A DNA stretch of 64,000 nucleotides from Terrisporobacter petrolearius. GTDB taxonomy: Bacteria; Bacillota; Clostridia; Peptostreptococcales; Peptostreptococcaceae. The translations under genes and the position numbers were made by a program. Position 1 is the stretch's first letter, and each line of letters opens with the position of its first letter. Location: NCBI RefSeq assembly GCF_032598785.1, contig NZ_CP102984.1; one strand, written 5' to 3'. Shown here piece by piece: positions 36,793-44,805 of this stretch. The notes below the pieces were generated by a model. That model did not search any database. It was not told the origin of the DNA and saw only the letters and a list, made by a program, of their open reading frames with translations.

Positions 36793-36829
36793 GAACTTAA
36801 TTATATAAGACAAAGGAGGGGGTACTAAA

Positions 36830-37000
36830 ATGGCTTATAAAATAACTGATGATTGTATAGCTTGTGGATCTTGTACTGAAGAGTGTCCAAATGATGCTAT
36901 AATATCTGGGGACGAAAAATACGAAATAAATGCAGACGAATGTTTAGATTGTGGTTCTTGTGCTGATGCATGTCCAAACGATGCTATAGTATCTGAATAA
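36830..37000 (+). CDS. 2[4Fe-4S] ferredoxin
   Basis: A 56-residue clostridial-type ferredoxin, the low-potential electron carrier of anaerobic metabolism. Two CxxCxxCxxxCP motifs are visible, CIACGSCTEECP and CLDCGSCADACP, each followed by NDAI. It was located by reading the plus strand. It has a perfect promoter, an AGGAGG ribosome site and its own terminator, so it is a single-gene unit. A near-identical paralogue follows 136 bp downstream. Confidence 0.97.
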   Translation: MAYKITDDCIACGSCTEECPNDAIISGDEKYEINADECLDCGSCADACPNDAIVSE

Positions 37001-37009
37001 TGTCTACAT

Positions 37010-37050
37010 AAAACTATTCGAGATAATAAATTATCTTGAATAGTTTTTTT
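37010..37050 (+). terminator. Terminator of the first ferredoxin gene
   Basis: AAAACTATTC-G-AGATAA pairs with TTATCT-T-GAATAGTTTT around a TAAA loop and is followed by T8. It starts 9 bp after the stop codon. Confidence 0.88.
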
Positions 37051-37065
37051 TATATAGTTTTCTCA

Positions 37066-37095
37066 TTGTACTTTTTTATCAAATTTTGTTATAAT
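37066..37095 (+). promoter_or_regulatory. Promoter of the second ferredoxin gene
   Basis: TTGTAC and TATAAT separated by 18 bp, 41 bp before the ATG. The second ferredoxin therefore has its own promoter downstream of the first gene's terminator. Confidence 0.65.
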
Positions 37096-37136
37096 GATAT
37101 TGCATTATAATTATACATAACAAGGAGGACCTATCA

Positions 37137-37307
37137 ATGGCTTACAAAATAGGTGATGCTTGCATAAGCTGTGGCGCTTGTGCAGATGAATGTCCAGTAG
37201 AATGCATATCAGCTGGAGATGATATCTACGTAATAAATGCAGATGAGTGTATCGAGTGCGGTGCATGTAATAGTGTTTGTCCAGTGGAAGCTCCACAACA
37301 AGACTAA
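37137..37307 (+). CDS. 2[4Fe-4S] ferredoxin, second copy
   Basis: A 56-residue paralogue of the preceding ferredoxin, beginning MAYKIGDACISCGACADECP and with a second cluster motif CIECGACNSVCP. It differs from its neighbour at many positions (VECISAGDDIYV; C-terminus VEAPQQD), so this is an old duplication rather than a recent one. It has its own promoter, an AAGGAGG ribosome site and a terminator. The two copies may serve different redox partners or conditions (inference). Confidence 0.97.
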   Translation: MAYKIGDACISCGACADECPVECISAGDDIYVINADECIECGACNSVCPVEAPQQD

Positions 37308-37310
37308 TTA

Positions 37311-37354
37311 AAAAGCTATTCAAATTATATTATATAATTTGAATAGCTTTTTTT
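37311..37354. terminator. Terminator between second ferredoxin and rex
   Basis: A 19-bp near-perfect stem AAAAGCTATTCAAATTATA with its complement around a 3-nt loop, with T7 on the plus strand. It can serve the ferredoxin and, in reverse, the convergent rex gene. Confidence 0.88.
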
Positions 37355-37366
37355 AATTCATTATCT

Positions 37367-37999
37367 TTATAAAAGATCTTCTTTCATTAAGTATGATAAT
37401 GTAAATAAACTTTCAGTTAAGTTAACGTTTTCTACTATTACATCCTTAGAAACATTTAAATCAATTGGGGCGAAGTTCCAAATTCCTGTTACTCCTGCAT
37501 TAACTAGTCTATCTGCTAACTGCTGAGCTCCGTTCTTTGGCACACACAGAATTCCGATATCTATATTATTTTCTTTTATATATTCTTCTATAAAATCTGA
37601 ATCTAATATTTCAAATTCTCTTATTTTTAATCCTATTACTTTAGGATTAGCATCAAATAACGCCTTTATCTCGAATCCAGCATTTCTAAAACCTGCATAG
37701 TTCGCTATTGCTTGACCTAAATTTCCCGCACCTATAAGTACAGCGCTATATGACTTATCTAAACCTAAAATCTTTCCTATTTCAGTGTGTAAGTCTTCGA
37801 TGTTGTACCCATATCCTTGTTGGCCAAATCCTCCAAAGTTATTCAAATCTTGTCTAATTTGCGAAGCAGTGAATCCAATTATATCACTTAACTCTTTAGA
37901 AGAGATTCTTTGTATATCTTTTTTTAACAAGTCCCCTAAATATCTATAGTATTTAGGCAATCTTCTTATAACGGCCATCGAAATATTTTTATTAGCCAT
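37367..37999 (-). CDS. rex: Redox-sensing transcriptional repressor Rex
   Basis: Represses fermentation and respiration genes when NADH/NAD+ is low and leaves DNA when NADH binds. The 210 residues have an N-terminal winged helix (ISMAVIRRLPKYYRYL, SDIIGFTASQIRQDLNNFGGFGQQGYGY) and a C-terminal Rossmann domain with the dinucleotide loop VLIGAGNLGQAIANY. It is divergent from an ABC-F gene, a neighbourhood also seen in Bacillus subtilis (ydiF near rex). The start ATG is preceded by a GGGGG-type ribosome site. Confidence 0.96.
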   Translation of the reverse strand: MANKNISMAVIRRLPKYYRYLGDLLKKDIQRISSKELSDIIGFTASQIRQDLNNFGGFGQQGYGYNIEDLHTEIGKILGLDKSYSAVLIGAGNLGQAIANYAGFRNAGFEIKALFDANPKVIGLKIREFEILDSDFIEEYIKENNIDIGILCVPKNGAQQLADRLVNAGVTGIWNFAPIDLNVSKDVIVENVNLTESLFTLSYLMKEDLL

Positions 38000-38058
38000 T
38001 AGTTCACCCCCAGTATAATTGTTTTGTTATTATTATTTTTGTGAATAGTATAACACTC

Positions 38059-38087
38059 TTGATTATATTATACCAAAACATTATAAT
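38059..38087 (+). promoter_or_regulatory. Vegetative promoter of the ABC-F gene
   Basis: TTGATT and TATAAT with a 17-bp spacer. The -10 box ends 28 bp before the ATG at 38116, which excludes any start codon upstream of about 38090 for this gene. Confidence 0.7.
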
Positions 38088-38115
38088 TTTAGATAGTTCA
38101 AGGAGGTATAAATTT

Positions 38116-40029
38116 ATGATTGTTTTATCGTGTAATAATTTGTATAAAAGTTTCGGAATAGATTCCATTTTAGAAAATATATGCTTTACAGTAAATGAAG
38201 GAGATAAAATAGGTATTATCGGTATAAATGGTACTGGTAAAACTACCTTAATGAAAATAATATCTGGAGAATATGGATACGATGAGGGAGATATATATAC
38301 CTCTAAGGATTGTGAAATCGGCTATTTACAACAAAACACTAACTTCCTTTCTAATAACACAATATTAGAAGAAGTTTTAGCAGTTTTTAAACCATTAATA
38401 GATATGGAAAATTACTTAAGAGAGTTGGAGCATAAAATCGCTGAAGAAGGCAGTAAAAATAACTCTCATATTTTAGAAAAACTTATGAATGATTATTCTC
38501 ATGTTTTGGAAGATTTTGCTTCTAAAAACGGCTATGGATATAAATCTGAAGCAAAAGGCGTTCTTAAAGGCCTAGGTTTTAAAGATGAGGATATGGACAA
38601 ACCTATAAATATTTTATCTGGTGGAGAAAAAACCAGGGTCCTTTTAGGAAAATTACTTCTTAAAAAACCTACTTTATTATTGTTAGATGAACCTACAAAC
38701 CACTTAGACTCTGAGGCAATAGAATGGCTAGAATTTTTCCTTAAACAATATAAAGGAACGGTTATGCTAATATCTCATGATAGATATTTCTTAGACCAGG
38801 TTGTTGATAGGATATTTGAAATTCACAACAAAAAATTAAAATCTTACAATGGCAATTATTCTAAATTTATAGAGTTATCAAAAGTTGAAAAAGAACTTGA
38901 ATTAAAAAAATTTGAAGATCAACAGAAAGATTTAAAGAGACAAGAAGAGTCTATTGAAAGATTAAAAGCCTACGGAAGGGAAAAACATCTAAAAAGAGCA
39001 CGTAGTAAAGAGAAGGCTTTAGATAAAATTGATGTTTTAGATAAGCCTGAAGCATATAGAAAAAGGGCTAAAATTCAGTTTAATCCTTCAATATCAAGTG
39101 GAAATGATGTTCTTCACGTTGAAGATTTATCCATGGCTTATGATGAAAGAATTTTGTTTAAAGGTGTTAATTTTGATATATATAGAGGAGAAAAAGTTGC
39201 ACTTATAGGTCCTAATGGTATTGGCAAATCCACTTTGTTTAAAATAGTCATGAAGGAACTTACTCCAATTTGTGGTGATTTTAAACTTGGAACTAATGTT
39301 AATGTTTCTTACTTCCATCAGGAACAAAAAACTTTAAACTTAGATAATACTATTATTGATGAAATTTGGGATAGTAATGAAAAGTTGACTCAAACAGAAA
39401 TAAGAAATATGCTAGGTTCTCTATTATTTGAAGATGAAGAGGTGTTCAAAAAAATCTCTACCTTAAGTGGTGGTGAAAGAGCTAGAATAGCCATTCTTAA
39501 ATTAATATTATCAAAAGCAAATTTTTTACTACTGGACGAGCCGACTAACCACTTAGATATAGATTCTAAAGAGGTTTTAGAAGAAGCTTTAGAAAATTAT
39601 ACAGGTACTATATTCACTATTTCTCACGATAGATATTTTTTGAATACTGTGGTAGATAAAATATTAGTTTTAGGTGAAAATGGTATAACCGAATATCTTG
39701 GGAATTATGATTATTATATTAATAAAAAAAGAGAATCTGAAGAAATGTCTGCCATAGTTGAAATTGAAGAAAAAACTAAAACTCAGCTAAAAGAAGAAAA
39801 AAGGAAAGAAAAAGAACAAAGAGAAAAAGAAAAAAAGAATAAATATAAAATAAAAAATATTGAACAAGAAATAGAAGAGTTAGAAACTAAAATAGAAGAG
39901 TTAGATAATCTTCTATGCCAAGAAGAAGTTTATTCTAATCCAGACAAATCTAAAGAAGTAAGCCAAGAAAAAATTACTTTTGAAGATAAACTTTCTTCAT
40001 TGTATGAAACATGGGAAGAGTTAGTTTAA
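38116..40029 (+). CDS. ABC-F family ATPase, YdiF-like
   Basis: A 637-residue soluble protein with two ABC domains and no membrane part. ABC-F proteins act on ribosomes, in translation or antibiotic protection. Domain 1 has IGINGTGKTT, LSGGEKTRVLLGKLLL and LLLLDEPTNHLD. A charged interdomain linker (about 230-320) matches the P-site tRNA interaction motif region. Domain 2 has IGPNGIGKST, LSGGERARIAI and LLDEPTNHLD. The last ~90 residues are a charged coiled coil. I start at ATG 38116 after AAGGAGG, downstream of a good promoter. Position next to rex supports a YdiF-like assignment. An IS256 element is inserted exactly at its stop codon, leaving the reading frame intact. Confidence 0.9.
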   Translation: MIVLSCNNLYKSFGIDSILENICFTVNEGDKIGIIGINGTGKTTLMKIISGEYGYDEGDIYTSKDCEIGYLQQNTNFLSNNTILEEVLAVFKPLIDMENYLRELEHKIAEEGSKNNSHILEKLMNDYSHVLEDFASKNGYGYKSEAKGVLKGLGFKDEDMDKPINILSGGEKTRVLLGKLLLKKPTLLLLDEPTNHLDSEAIEWLEFFLKQYKGTVMLISHDRYFLDQVVDRIFEIHNKKLKSYNGNYSKFIELSKVEKELELKKFEDQQKDLKRQEESIERLKAYGREKHLKRARSKEKALDKIDVLDKPEAYRKRAKIQFNPSISSGNDVLHVEDLSMAYDERILFKGVNFDIYRGEKVALIGPNGIGKSTLFKIVMKELTPICGDFKLGTNVNVSYFHQEQKTLNLDNTIIDEIWDSNEKLTQTEIRNMLGSLLFEDEEVFKKISTLSGGERARIAILKLILSKANFLLLDEPTNHLDIDSKEVLEEALENYTGTIFTISHDRYFLNTVVDKILVLGENGITEYLGNYDYYINKKRESEEMSAIVEIEEKTKTQLKEEKRKEKEQREKEKKNKYKIKNIEQEIEELETKIEELDNLLCQEEVYSNPDKSKEVSQEKITFEDKLSSLYETWEELV

Positions 40030-40114
40030 AGAGTGTGTGAAAAAAACTCTGTAAATAACAAAATTCAACAGCTTTCTATGATAATATTTAATTATTATAG
40101 GAGGCTGTTTTATT

Positions 40115-41338
40115 ATGGGAAAAAGAAAACAAAAGCTTAGCGAAGGAAAAAGAAATATCATAGCAAATTTAATTGAAGAGTATGATATTCAAAGCGCTGA
40201 AGATATACAAGAAGCCTTAAAAGATCTACTTGGCGGAACTATAGAGAGCATGCTTAAGGCGGAGCTAGATAATCACTTAGGGTATGAACCTTATGAAAGA
40301 ACTGAATCTAGTAATTCACGTAACGGTAGTAAGCCTAAAATGGTTAGAAGCCAATATGGTGAATTTGAAATTGATGTACCACAAGACCGCGAAAATACTT
40401 TTGAGCCACAGTTAGTAAAAAAAAGACAAAAAGACATTTCAAGTATCGAACAAAAAATAATTTCTATGTATGCTAGAGGGCTATCAACTCGTCAAATCTC
40501 AGATCAAATTGATGATATATATGGATTTGAAGTTAGCGAAGGTATGGTCTCTGATATAACCGATAGGTTACTTCCTGAAATAAAAGATTGGCAACAGCGT
40601 CCGCTGAGTGAGGTTTATCCTATAATATTTATTGATGCTGTTCATTTTTCGGTGAGAGATAATCATGTAATTAAAAAACTAGCAGCGTATATTATCCTTG
40701 GGGTGAATGAAAATGGTAAAAAAGAGGTTCTAAGTATTCAAATTGGTCAAAATGAAAGCAGTAAATATTGGTTAGGAATTTTAAATGAATTAAAAAATAG
40801 AGGTGTTAAAGATATTTTAATACTTTGTGCGGATGGACTTACAGGTATAAAAGATTCAATTAATGTAGCCTTTCCAAATACAGAATACCAAAGATGTATA
40901 GTTCATCAAGTGCGTAACACTTTAAAACATGTATCAGATAAAGATAAAAAAGAATTTGCAAAGGATTTAAAATCAATTTATCATGCTTCAAATGAAGAAC
41001 AAGGACATGCGATTATGCTTAGTGTAACAGAAAAATGGCAAAATCATTATCCAAATGCCATGAAAAGTTGGTCAACTAACTGGGATGCTATTTGTCCAAT
41101 TTTTAAATTTTCTGCAGACGTTCGTAAAGTTATATATACAACTAATGCAATTGAAAGTCTCAATAGTAGCTATCGCCGTTTAAATCGTCAACGTAGCGTT
41201 TTTCCAAGTGATGTATCATTACTTAAAGCATTGTATTTAGCTACTTTTGAAGCAACAAAAAAATGGACCTTACCCCTTAGAAATTGGGGCAAAGTTTATG
41301 GTGAATTATCAATAATGTATGAAGGAAGACTTATTTAA
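40115..41338 (+). CDS. IS256-family (Mutator-type) transposase
   Basis: A 407-residue DDE transposase. The catalytic residues are readable as D174 (IIFIDAVHFSV), D240 (LCADGLTGIKDSI) and E347 (YTTNAIESLNSSYRRLNRQR), with the CIVHQVRN motif between. The N-terminal third carries the DNA-binding region with SNSRNGSKPKMVRSQYGEFEIDVPQDR. The gene is full length with no interruption. A ribosome site TAGGAGGCT lies 11 nt upstream. It is expected to be active in trans on matching inverted repeats. Confidence 0.95.
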   Translation: MGKRKQKLSEGKRNIIANLIEEYDIQSAEDIQEALKDLLGGTIESMLKAELDNHLGYEPYERTESSNSRNGSKPKMVRSQYGEFEIDVPQDRENTFEPQLVKKRQKDISSIEQKIISMYARGLSTRQISDQIDDIYGFEVSEGMVSDITDRLLPEIKDWQQRPLSEVYPIIFIDAVHFSVRDNHVIKKLAAYIILGVNENGKKEVLSIQIGQNESSKYWLGILNELKNRGVKDILILCADGLTGIKDSINVAFPNTEYQRCIVHQVRNTLKHVSDKDKKEFAKDLKSIYHASNEEQGHAIMLSVTEKWQNHYPNAMKSWSTNWDAICPIFKFSADVRKVIYTTNAIESLNSSYRRLNRQRSVFPSDVSLLKALYLATFEATKKWTLPLRNWGKVYGELSIMYEGRLI

Positions 41339-41418
41339 AAAACAAATTATTTCTAAAAAAAACACCTTTTTACAAGGTGTACTTGACATGCAATTAAATT
41401 GGAATTACATTCAAATTA

Positions 41419-41453
41419 AGGCATGGATACATAATTTTCATATCCATGCCTTA
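41419..41453. repeat. Strong hairpin inside the IS256 3' tail
   Basis: AAGGCATGGATA and its exact complement TATCCATGCCTT, separated by 11 nt, form a perfect 12-bp stem. Together with AACACC.../GGTGT just upstream it occupies the noncoding stretch after the transposase stop. It could be a terminator or a block to read-through. Confidence 0.6.
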
Positions 41454-41564
41454 ATAAACTTATCATAGAAAGCTATTTACAGAAAAAACTTCACAGTCTC
41501 AGTTTAAAAATTCATAACTACTAAATCATCTTATGCCAAAATATTTTATATTACTTAAAACTCA

Positions 41565-41590
41565 AAAAAAGTCCCAACAGGGACTTTTTT
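41565..41590. terminator. Terminator of the tsaE-to-ridA region and of the ABC-F gene
   Basis: AAAAAAGTCCC-AACA-GGGACTTTTTT, a perfect hairpin with A and T runs on both sides. It lies right at the RidA stop codon and can terminate either strand; before the IS256 insertion it would also have served the ABC-F gene. Confidence 0.9.
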
Positions 41591-41935
41591 CTATTTCACA
41601 GCTGCAACAACTGACATTTCTACTAATAATTGTTCTCTAGCCATTTTTGCTTCTACGCAAGCTCTAGCTGGTTCATGACCATCTACTATCCAAGCATCAT
41701 AAACTGAGTTCATATCAGCAAAATCTTTCATATCTTTTACATATACAGTTATAGATAATATATGTTTCTTATCTGACCCATATTGATTTAATAATTCTTC
41801 AACTTTTGCTAAAACACCAGCTGTTTGTTCTTCTATATCTCCTTCTCCGCAAGTTTGTCCACATAAGTAGATTGTATTGTTAAATACAACTGCCTTACTC
41901 ATTCTTCCATTTCCTTCAAACCTTTGTATACTCAT
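41591..41935 (-). CDS. RidA/YjgF family reactive-enamine deaminase
   Basis: A 114-residue protein of the Rid (YER057c/UK114) family. Members such as RidA hydrolyse reactive 2-aminoacrylate made by PLP enzymes. Family features are the N-terminal GRMSKAVVFNNTIYLCGQT, the VEELLNQYG helix, and the C-terminal HEPARACVEAKMAREQLLVEMSVVAAV, which carries the arginine and glutamate used by RidA. It is slightly shorter than the usual 125-130 residues. It follows tsaD by 19 bp, so it is likely the last gene of that operon. Confidence 0.85.
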   Translation of the reverse strand: MSIQRFEGNGRMSKAVVFNNTIYLCGQTCGEGDIEEQTAGVLAKVEELLNQYGSDKKHILSITVYVKDMKDFADMNSVYDAWIVDGHEPARACVEAKMAREQLLVEMSVVAAVK

Positions 41936-41954
41936 ACTAAATTCCTCCTGTAAA

Positions 41955-42971
41955 TTAAATTGTGTCTATTTTTAAATTTGGTACTGCATTTAGAGACATA
42001 TCATCTCTCTTACCATTTATAAAATTATAATACCCTGCACAGCCTATCATAGCTGCATTATCTGTACATAATGATAGTGATGGATATTTAATTTCTATAT
42101 CATGCTCTTTCCCCATTTGAGAAATTTTTTCTCTAAGAGCAGAATTAGCTGCAACGCCTCCTGATAAAGCAATTATTTTATATTTTTTTTCTAAAGCAGA
42201 TTTTATTGCTTTTGTAGCAAGAACTTCCACAACAGCTTCTTGGAAAGAAGCTGCCACATCTTCTACTACAATTTCCTTATTTTTCATTTTCTGACCATTT
42301 AAGTAATTTAGTACCGCTGATTTTAATCCACTAAAACTAAAGTCATATGAATCGTCTATGTAAGCCCTAGGGAAATCTATAGCATTTTTATTTCCTAATT
42401 TAGCAAGTTTATCAATTATTGGTCCACCTGGGTATCCTAAATTCATAGCCCTTGCTATTTTATCAAAAGCTTCCCCTGAAGCATCATCTCTTGTTCTTCC
42501 TAGTATTTCATAACTATTGTAATCTTTTACTTCTACTAAATGAGTATGTCCTCCAGATACAACTAAAGTTATAAACGGCGGCTTTAAATCTTTATGTTCA
42601 ATATAATTTGCACATATGTGACCTTGCATATGGTTAACACCTACAAGTGGTTTTTTCAAAGAAAATGCCAATGATTTTGCATAAGACAGTCCTACAAGTA
42701 AAGCTCCCACAAGCCCTGGTCCATATGTAACAGATATGTGGTCTATATCTTCTAGTTCAATATTCGCTGTATCTATTGCCTCTTGAAACACGGCATCAAT
42801 ATTTTCTATATGTTTTCTAGAAGCTACCTCTGGTACAACTCCTCCAAATTTTTTATGTAATTCAATTTGAGTAGATACTATATTTGCTAATATTTCTCTA
42901 CCATTTTTTAAGATAGCAACTGCTGTTTCATCGCAACTACTTTCCATAGATAATGTTATTATATCCTTCAT
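41955..42971 (-). CDS. tsaD: tRNA N6-threonylcarbamoyladenosine transferase TsaD
   Basis: Transfers threonylcarbamoyl to A37 of ANN-reading tRNAs, with TsaB and TsaE. The 338 residues begin MKDIITLSMESSCDETAVAIL, with the metal site GVNHMQGHICANYIEH and the LVVSGGHTHLVEV, DASGEAFDKIARAM and ALSGGVAANSALR motifs of the ASKHA fold. I start at 42971, 5 nt after AGAGGTG and 2 bp beyond the rimI stop. Order tsaE-tsaB-rimI-tsaD is the common Firmicute arrangement. Confidence 0.96.
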   Translation of the reverse strand: MKDIITLSMESSCDETAVAILKNGREILANIVSTQIELHKKFGGVVPEVASRKHIENIDAVFQEAIDTANIELEDIDHISVTYGPGLVGALLVGLSYAKSLAFSLKKPLVGVNHMQGHICANYIEHKDLKPPFITLVVSGGHTHLVEVKDYNSYEILGRTRDDASGEAFDKIARAMNLGYPGGPIIDKLAKLGNKNAIDFPRAYIDDSYDFSFSGLKSAVLNYLNGQKMKNKEIVVEDVAASFQEAVVEVLATKAIKSALEKKYKIIALSGGVAANSALREKISQMGKEHDIEIKYPSLSLCTDNAAMIGCAGYYNFINGKRDDMSLNAVPNLKIDTI

Positions 42972-42973
42972 TT

Positions 42974-43429
42974 TTACACCTCTTTTAGCTGGTTCCACAT
43001 AATGATGGCATCTTCTTTGTTATCGCTATAGTATTCTTTTCTTATACCACCTATTTTAAATCCATACTTTCTGTATAAATTTTGTGCTACTGTATTAGAT
43101 GATCTAACCTCTAAAGTCATGGCTACTATGTGGTTTTTCTTGCATAACTCAACCATTTCTTTTACAAGTTTATCTCCTATTTTTTTCCCTCTGTATTCAC
43201 TGTGAACTGCCACATTTGTAATATGACCTTCATCAACTACAAACCAAACGCCCACATATCCTACTATTTTATCATCTAACTGGGCAACTAAATATCTAGC
43301 CAAGTTATTTTTTAATTCTTTTTTTATTGACTCTTTTGACCAAGGATCTACAAAACAATCTTCTTCTACAGCATAAACTGAATCCACATCATCCATTGTC
43401 ATTGCTCTTATTATAATATTATTTTCCAT
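42974..43429 (-). CDS. rimI: Ribosomal protein S18-alanine N-acetyltransferase RimI
   Basis: A 151-residue GNAT acetyltransferase that modifies the N-terminus of S18. Features are DVDSVYAVEEDCFVDPWS, the acetyl-CoA loop VHSEYRGKKIGDKLVKEM, and ARRAS-like EVRSSNTVAQNLYRKYGFK followed by GIRKEYY. It overlaps tsaB by 11 bp and stops 2 bp before tsaD, so the four genes are translationally linked. Confidence 0.93.
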   Translation of the reverse strand: MENNIIIRAMTMDDVDSVYAVEEDCFVDPWSKESIKKELKNNLARYLVAQLDDKIVGYVGVWFVVDEGHITNVAVHSEYRGKKIGDKLVKEMVELCKKNHIVAMTLEVRSSNTVAQNLYRKYGFKIGGIRKEYYSDNKEDAIIMWNQLKEV

Positions 43430-44135
43430 CTCTTAACCTCTTTTGCTTCTCTTCATATTGTTCTTCTGCTTGAGATTTTCTGATATACATTGGATTTATG
43501 TCATAACAATTATGTACGTCTATATTTTGCTCAAATTTATGCTTCGCTATAGTGCATAAACTACTTGCTTTAGTTATATTATTTGCTGGAGATGACATAG
43601 TAATATTTGTTATGCTTTCTATTTTTTCTTTATATTTATAAACAGCTTCACCAACTATTACCCATTCTTCTCCTGTAGCTGATAATTCTTCTAATAAATC
43701 ATCAATTGGAATTATACTTATTTCTTCTAACTCTTTATTTTTATCTTCTTCAACTATGTATTTACAAGTATAAACTTGATTTCTCTGCGCATCTAGTATA
43801 GAACATATTTTTTTGTTACAAATATCCATATTAGAACCTAGTATTTCTAGAGAGTTTATACCTATTAAAGGAATATTATTTACATGTGCCATGGCTTTTG
43901 CTGTAGCCATTCCTATTCTAAGTCCCGTGAAAGAACCCGGCCCTACGCAAATACCTATGGCATCTATATCCTTAATTTCTATATCACTAAGTTTTAACAT
44001 ATTTTCTATCATAGGCATTAGTTTTTGTGAATGAGTTTTTTTAGTGTTTATAGTATATTCGCAAATTAACTTATCATCTTCTAATACTGCCACATTTGCA
44101 GCCATGGTAGATGTATCTATTCCTAGTATCTTCAT
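43419..44135 (-). CDS. tsaB: t6A synthesis protein TsaB
   Basis: The scaffold partner of TsaD in t6A synthesis. The 238 residues have LGIDTSTMAANVAVLED at the N-terminus and the characteristic GICVGPGSFTGLRIGMATAKAMA. It has an ASKHA fold without the TsaD metal site. It overlaps tsaE by one base and rimI by 11. Confidence 0.96.
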   Translation of the reverse strand: MKILGIDTSTMAANVAVLEDDKLICEYTINTKKTHSQKLMPMIENMLKLSDIEIKDIDAIGICVGPGSFTGLRIGMATAKAMAHVNNIPLIGINSLEILGSNMDICNKKICSILDAQRNQVYTCKYIVEEDKNKELEEISIIPIDDLLEELSATGEEWVIVGEAVYKYKEKIESITNITMSSPANNITKASSLCTIAKHKFEQNIDVHNCYDINPMYIRKSQAEEQYEEKQKRLRDGK

Positions 44136-44587
44136 TATTTAGTCAACTCCTCAACTATTTCTTCGTATTTTTGTCCGAATGGTGTTAGTATCATTTCTCT
44201 TCCATTTTCTTTATAATTTAATTCTATTTTTAAATAATCTTTTGGCAATATGTCTTCAATTATATTTGCCCACTCAATTATACAAACACCTTCTGAATCT
44301 ATATATTCATCAAACCCTATATCGTACATTTCTTCACTACATCCAATTCTATACACATCAAAATGGTACAAAGGTATTCGGCCTTCGTATTCATTTACTA
44401 TAGTAAATGTTGGACTTGTAATATAATCGTCTACTTCTAAAGATTTAGCTAAACTTTGTGTCATGGTAGTTTTTCCCGCTCCTAAATCTCCAATTAAACA
44501 AATCACACTACCTGGAAAAAGTAGCTTACCTAGTTTTTCTCCAATATCTCTTGTTTTCTCTTCTTTGTCTAAAAAAATTGTTTTCAT
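44135..44587 (-). CDS. tsaE: t6A synthesis ATPase TsaE
   Basis: A 150-residue P-loop ATPase that activates the TsaB-TsaD complex. It shows Walker A CLIGDLGAGKTTMTQ, SPTFTIVNEYEG and HFDVYRI, with DEYIDSEGVCIIEWAN near the second half. It is the first gene of the tsaE-tsaB-rimI-tsaD-ridA unit. No unusual features. Confidence 0.96.
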   Translation of the reverse strand: MKTIFLDKEEKTRDIGEKLGKLLFPGSVICLIGDLGAGKTTMTQSLAKSLEVDDYITSPTFTIVNEYEGRIPLYHFDVYRIGCSEEMYDIGFDEYIDSEGVCIIEWANIIEDILPKDYLKIELNYKENGREMILTPFGQKYEEIVEELTK

Positions 44588-44768
44588 CTATATCACCATA
44601 AAATCCTTTATTTCTTATAATTAACCTTTATATTATTAATTATTATTGTCAAATCAATCCGTATTTTAGTCATTTCTTTCTTATACAACTAGATATTATT
44701 ATATAATAACCTTCATTTATAATAAAGGGGGTATATTCATATACTTAAATTCTAAGTTTAATAAATGC

Positions 44769-44795
44769 AAAAAAGAGCTAAAATAGCTCTTTTTT
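44769..44795 (-). terminator. Terminator of ribU
   Basis: AAAAAAGAGCTA-AAA-TAGCTCTTTTTT, a perfect hairpin with T6 on the minus strand, 11 bp after the ribU stop. Confidence 0.88.
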
Positions 44796-44805
44796 ATTTT
44801 AAAAC

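Larger units (their letters stand above)
40031..41500 (+). mobile_element. IS256-family insertion sequence with 8-bp target duplication
   Basis: A 1470-bp element with imperfect ~27-bp inverted repeats. The left end begins GAGTGTGTGAA and ends CTGTAAATA; the right end, read inward, has GAGACTGTGAA and CTGTAAATA. Both have subterminal GCTTTCTATGATAA. An 8-bp direct repeat AGTTTAAA flanks it (40023-40030 and 41501-41508), typical of IS256. The repeat includes the stop codon of the upstream ABC-F gene. It contains one transposase gene plus ~160 bp of noncoding 3' sequence rich in hairpins. Both ends and the target duplication are well preserved, suggesting a fairly recent insertion. Confidence 0.93.

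Noticed and set aside
37111..37323. A 70-codon open frame on the minus strand
   Set aside because: It is antisense to the second ferredoxin, whose cysteine motifs, promoter and ribosome site are clear.
38041..38115. A 25-codon N-terminal extension of the ABC-F protein
   Set aside because: The extension starts upstream of the -35 and -10 boxes at 38059-38087, has no ribosome site, and the ATG at 38116 has AAGGAGG.
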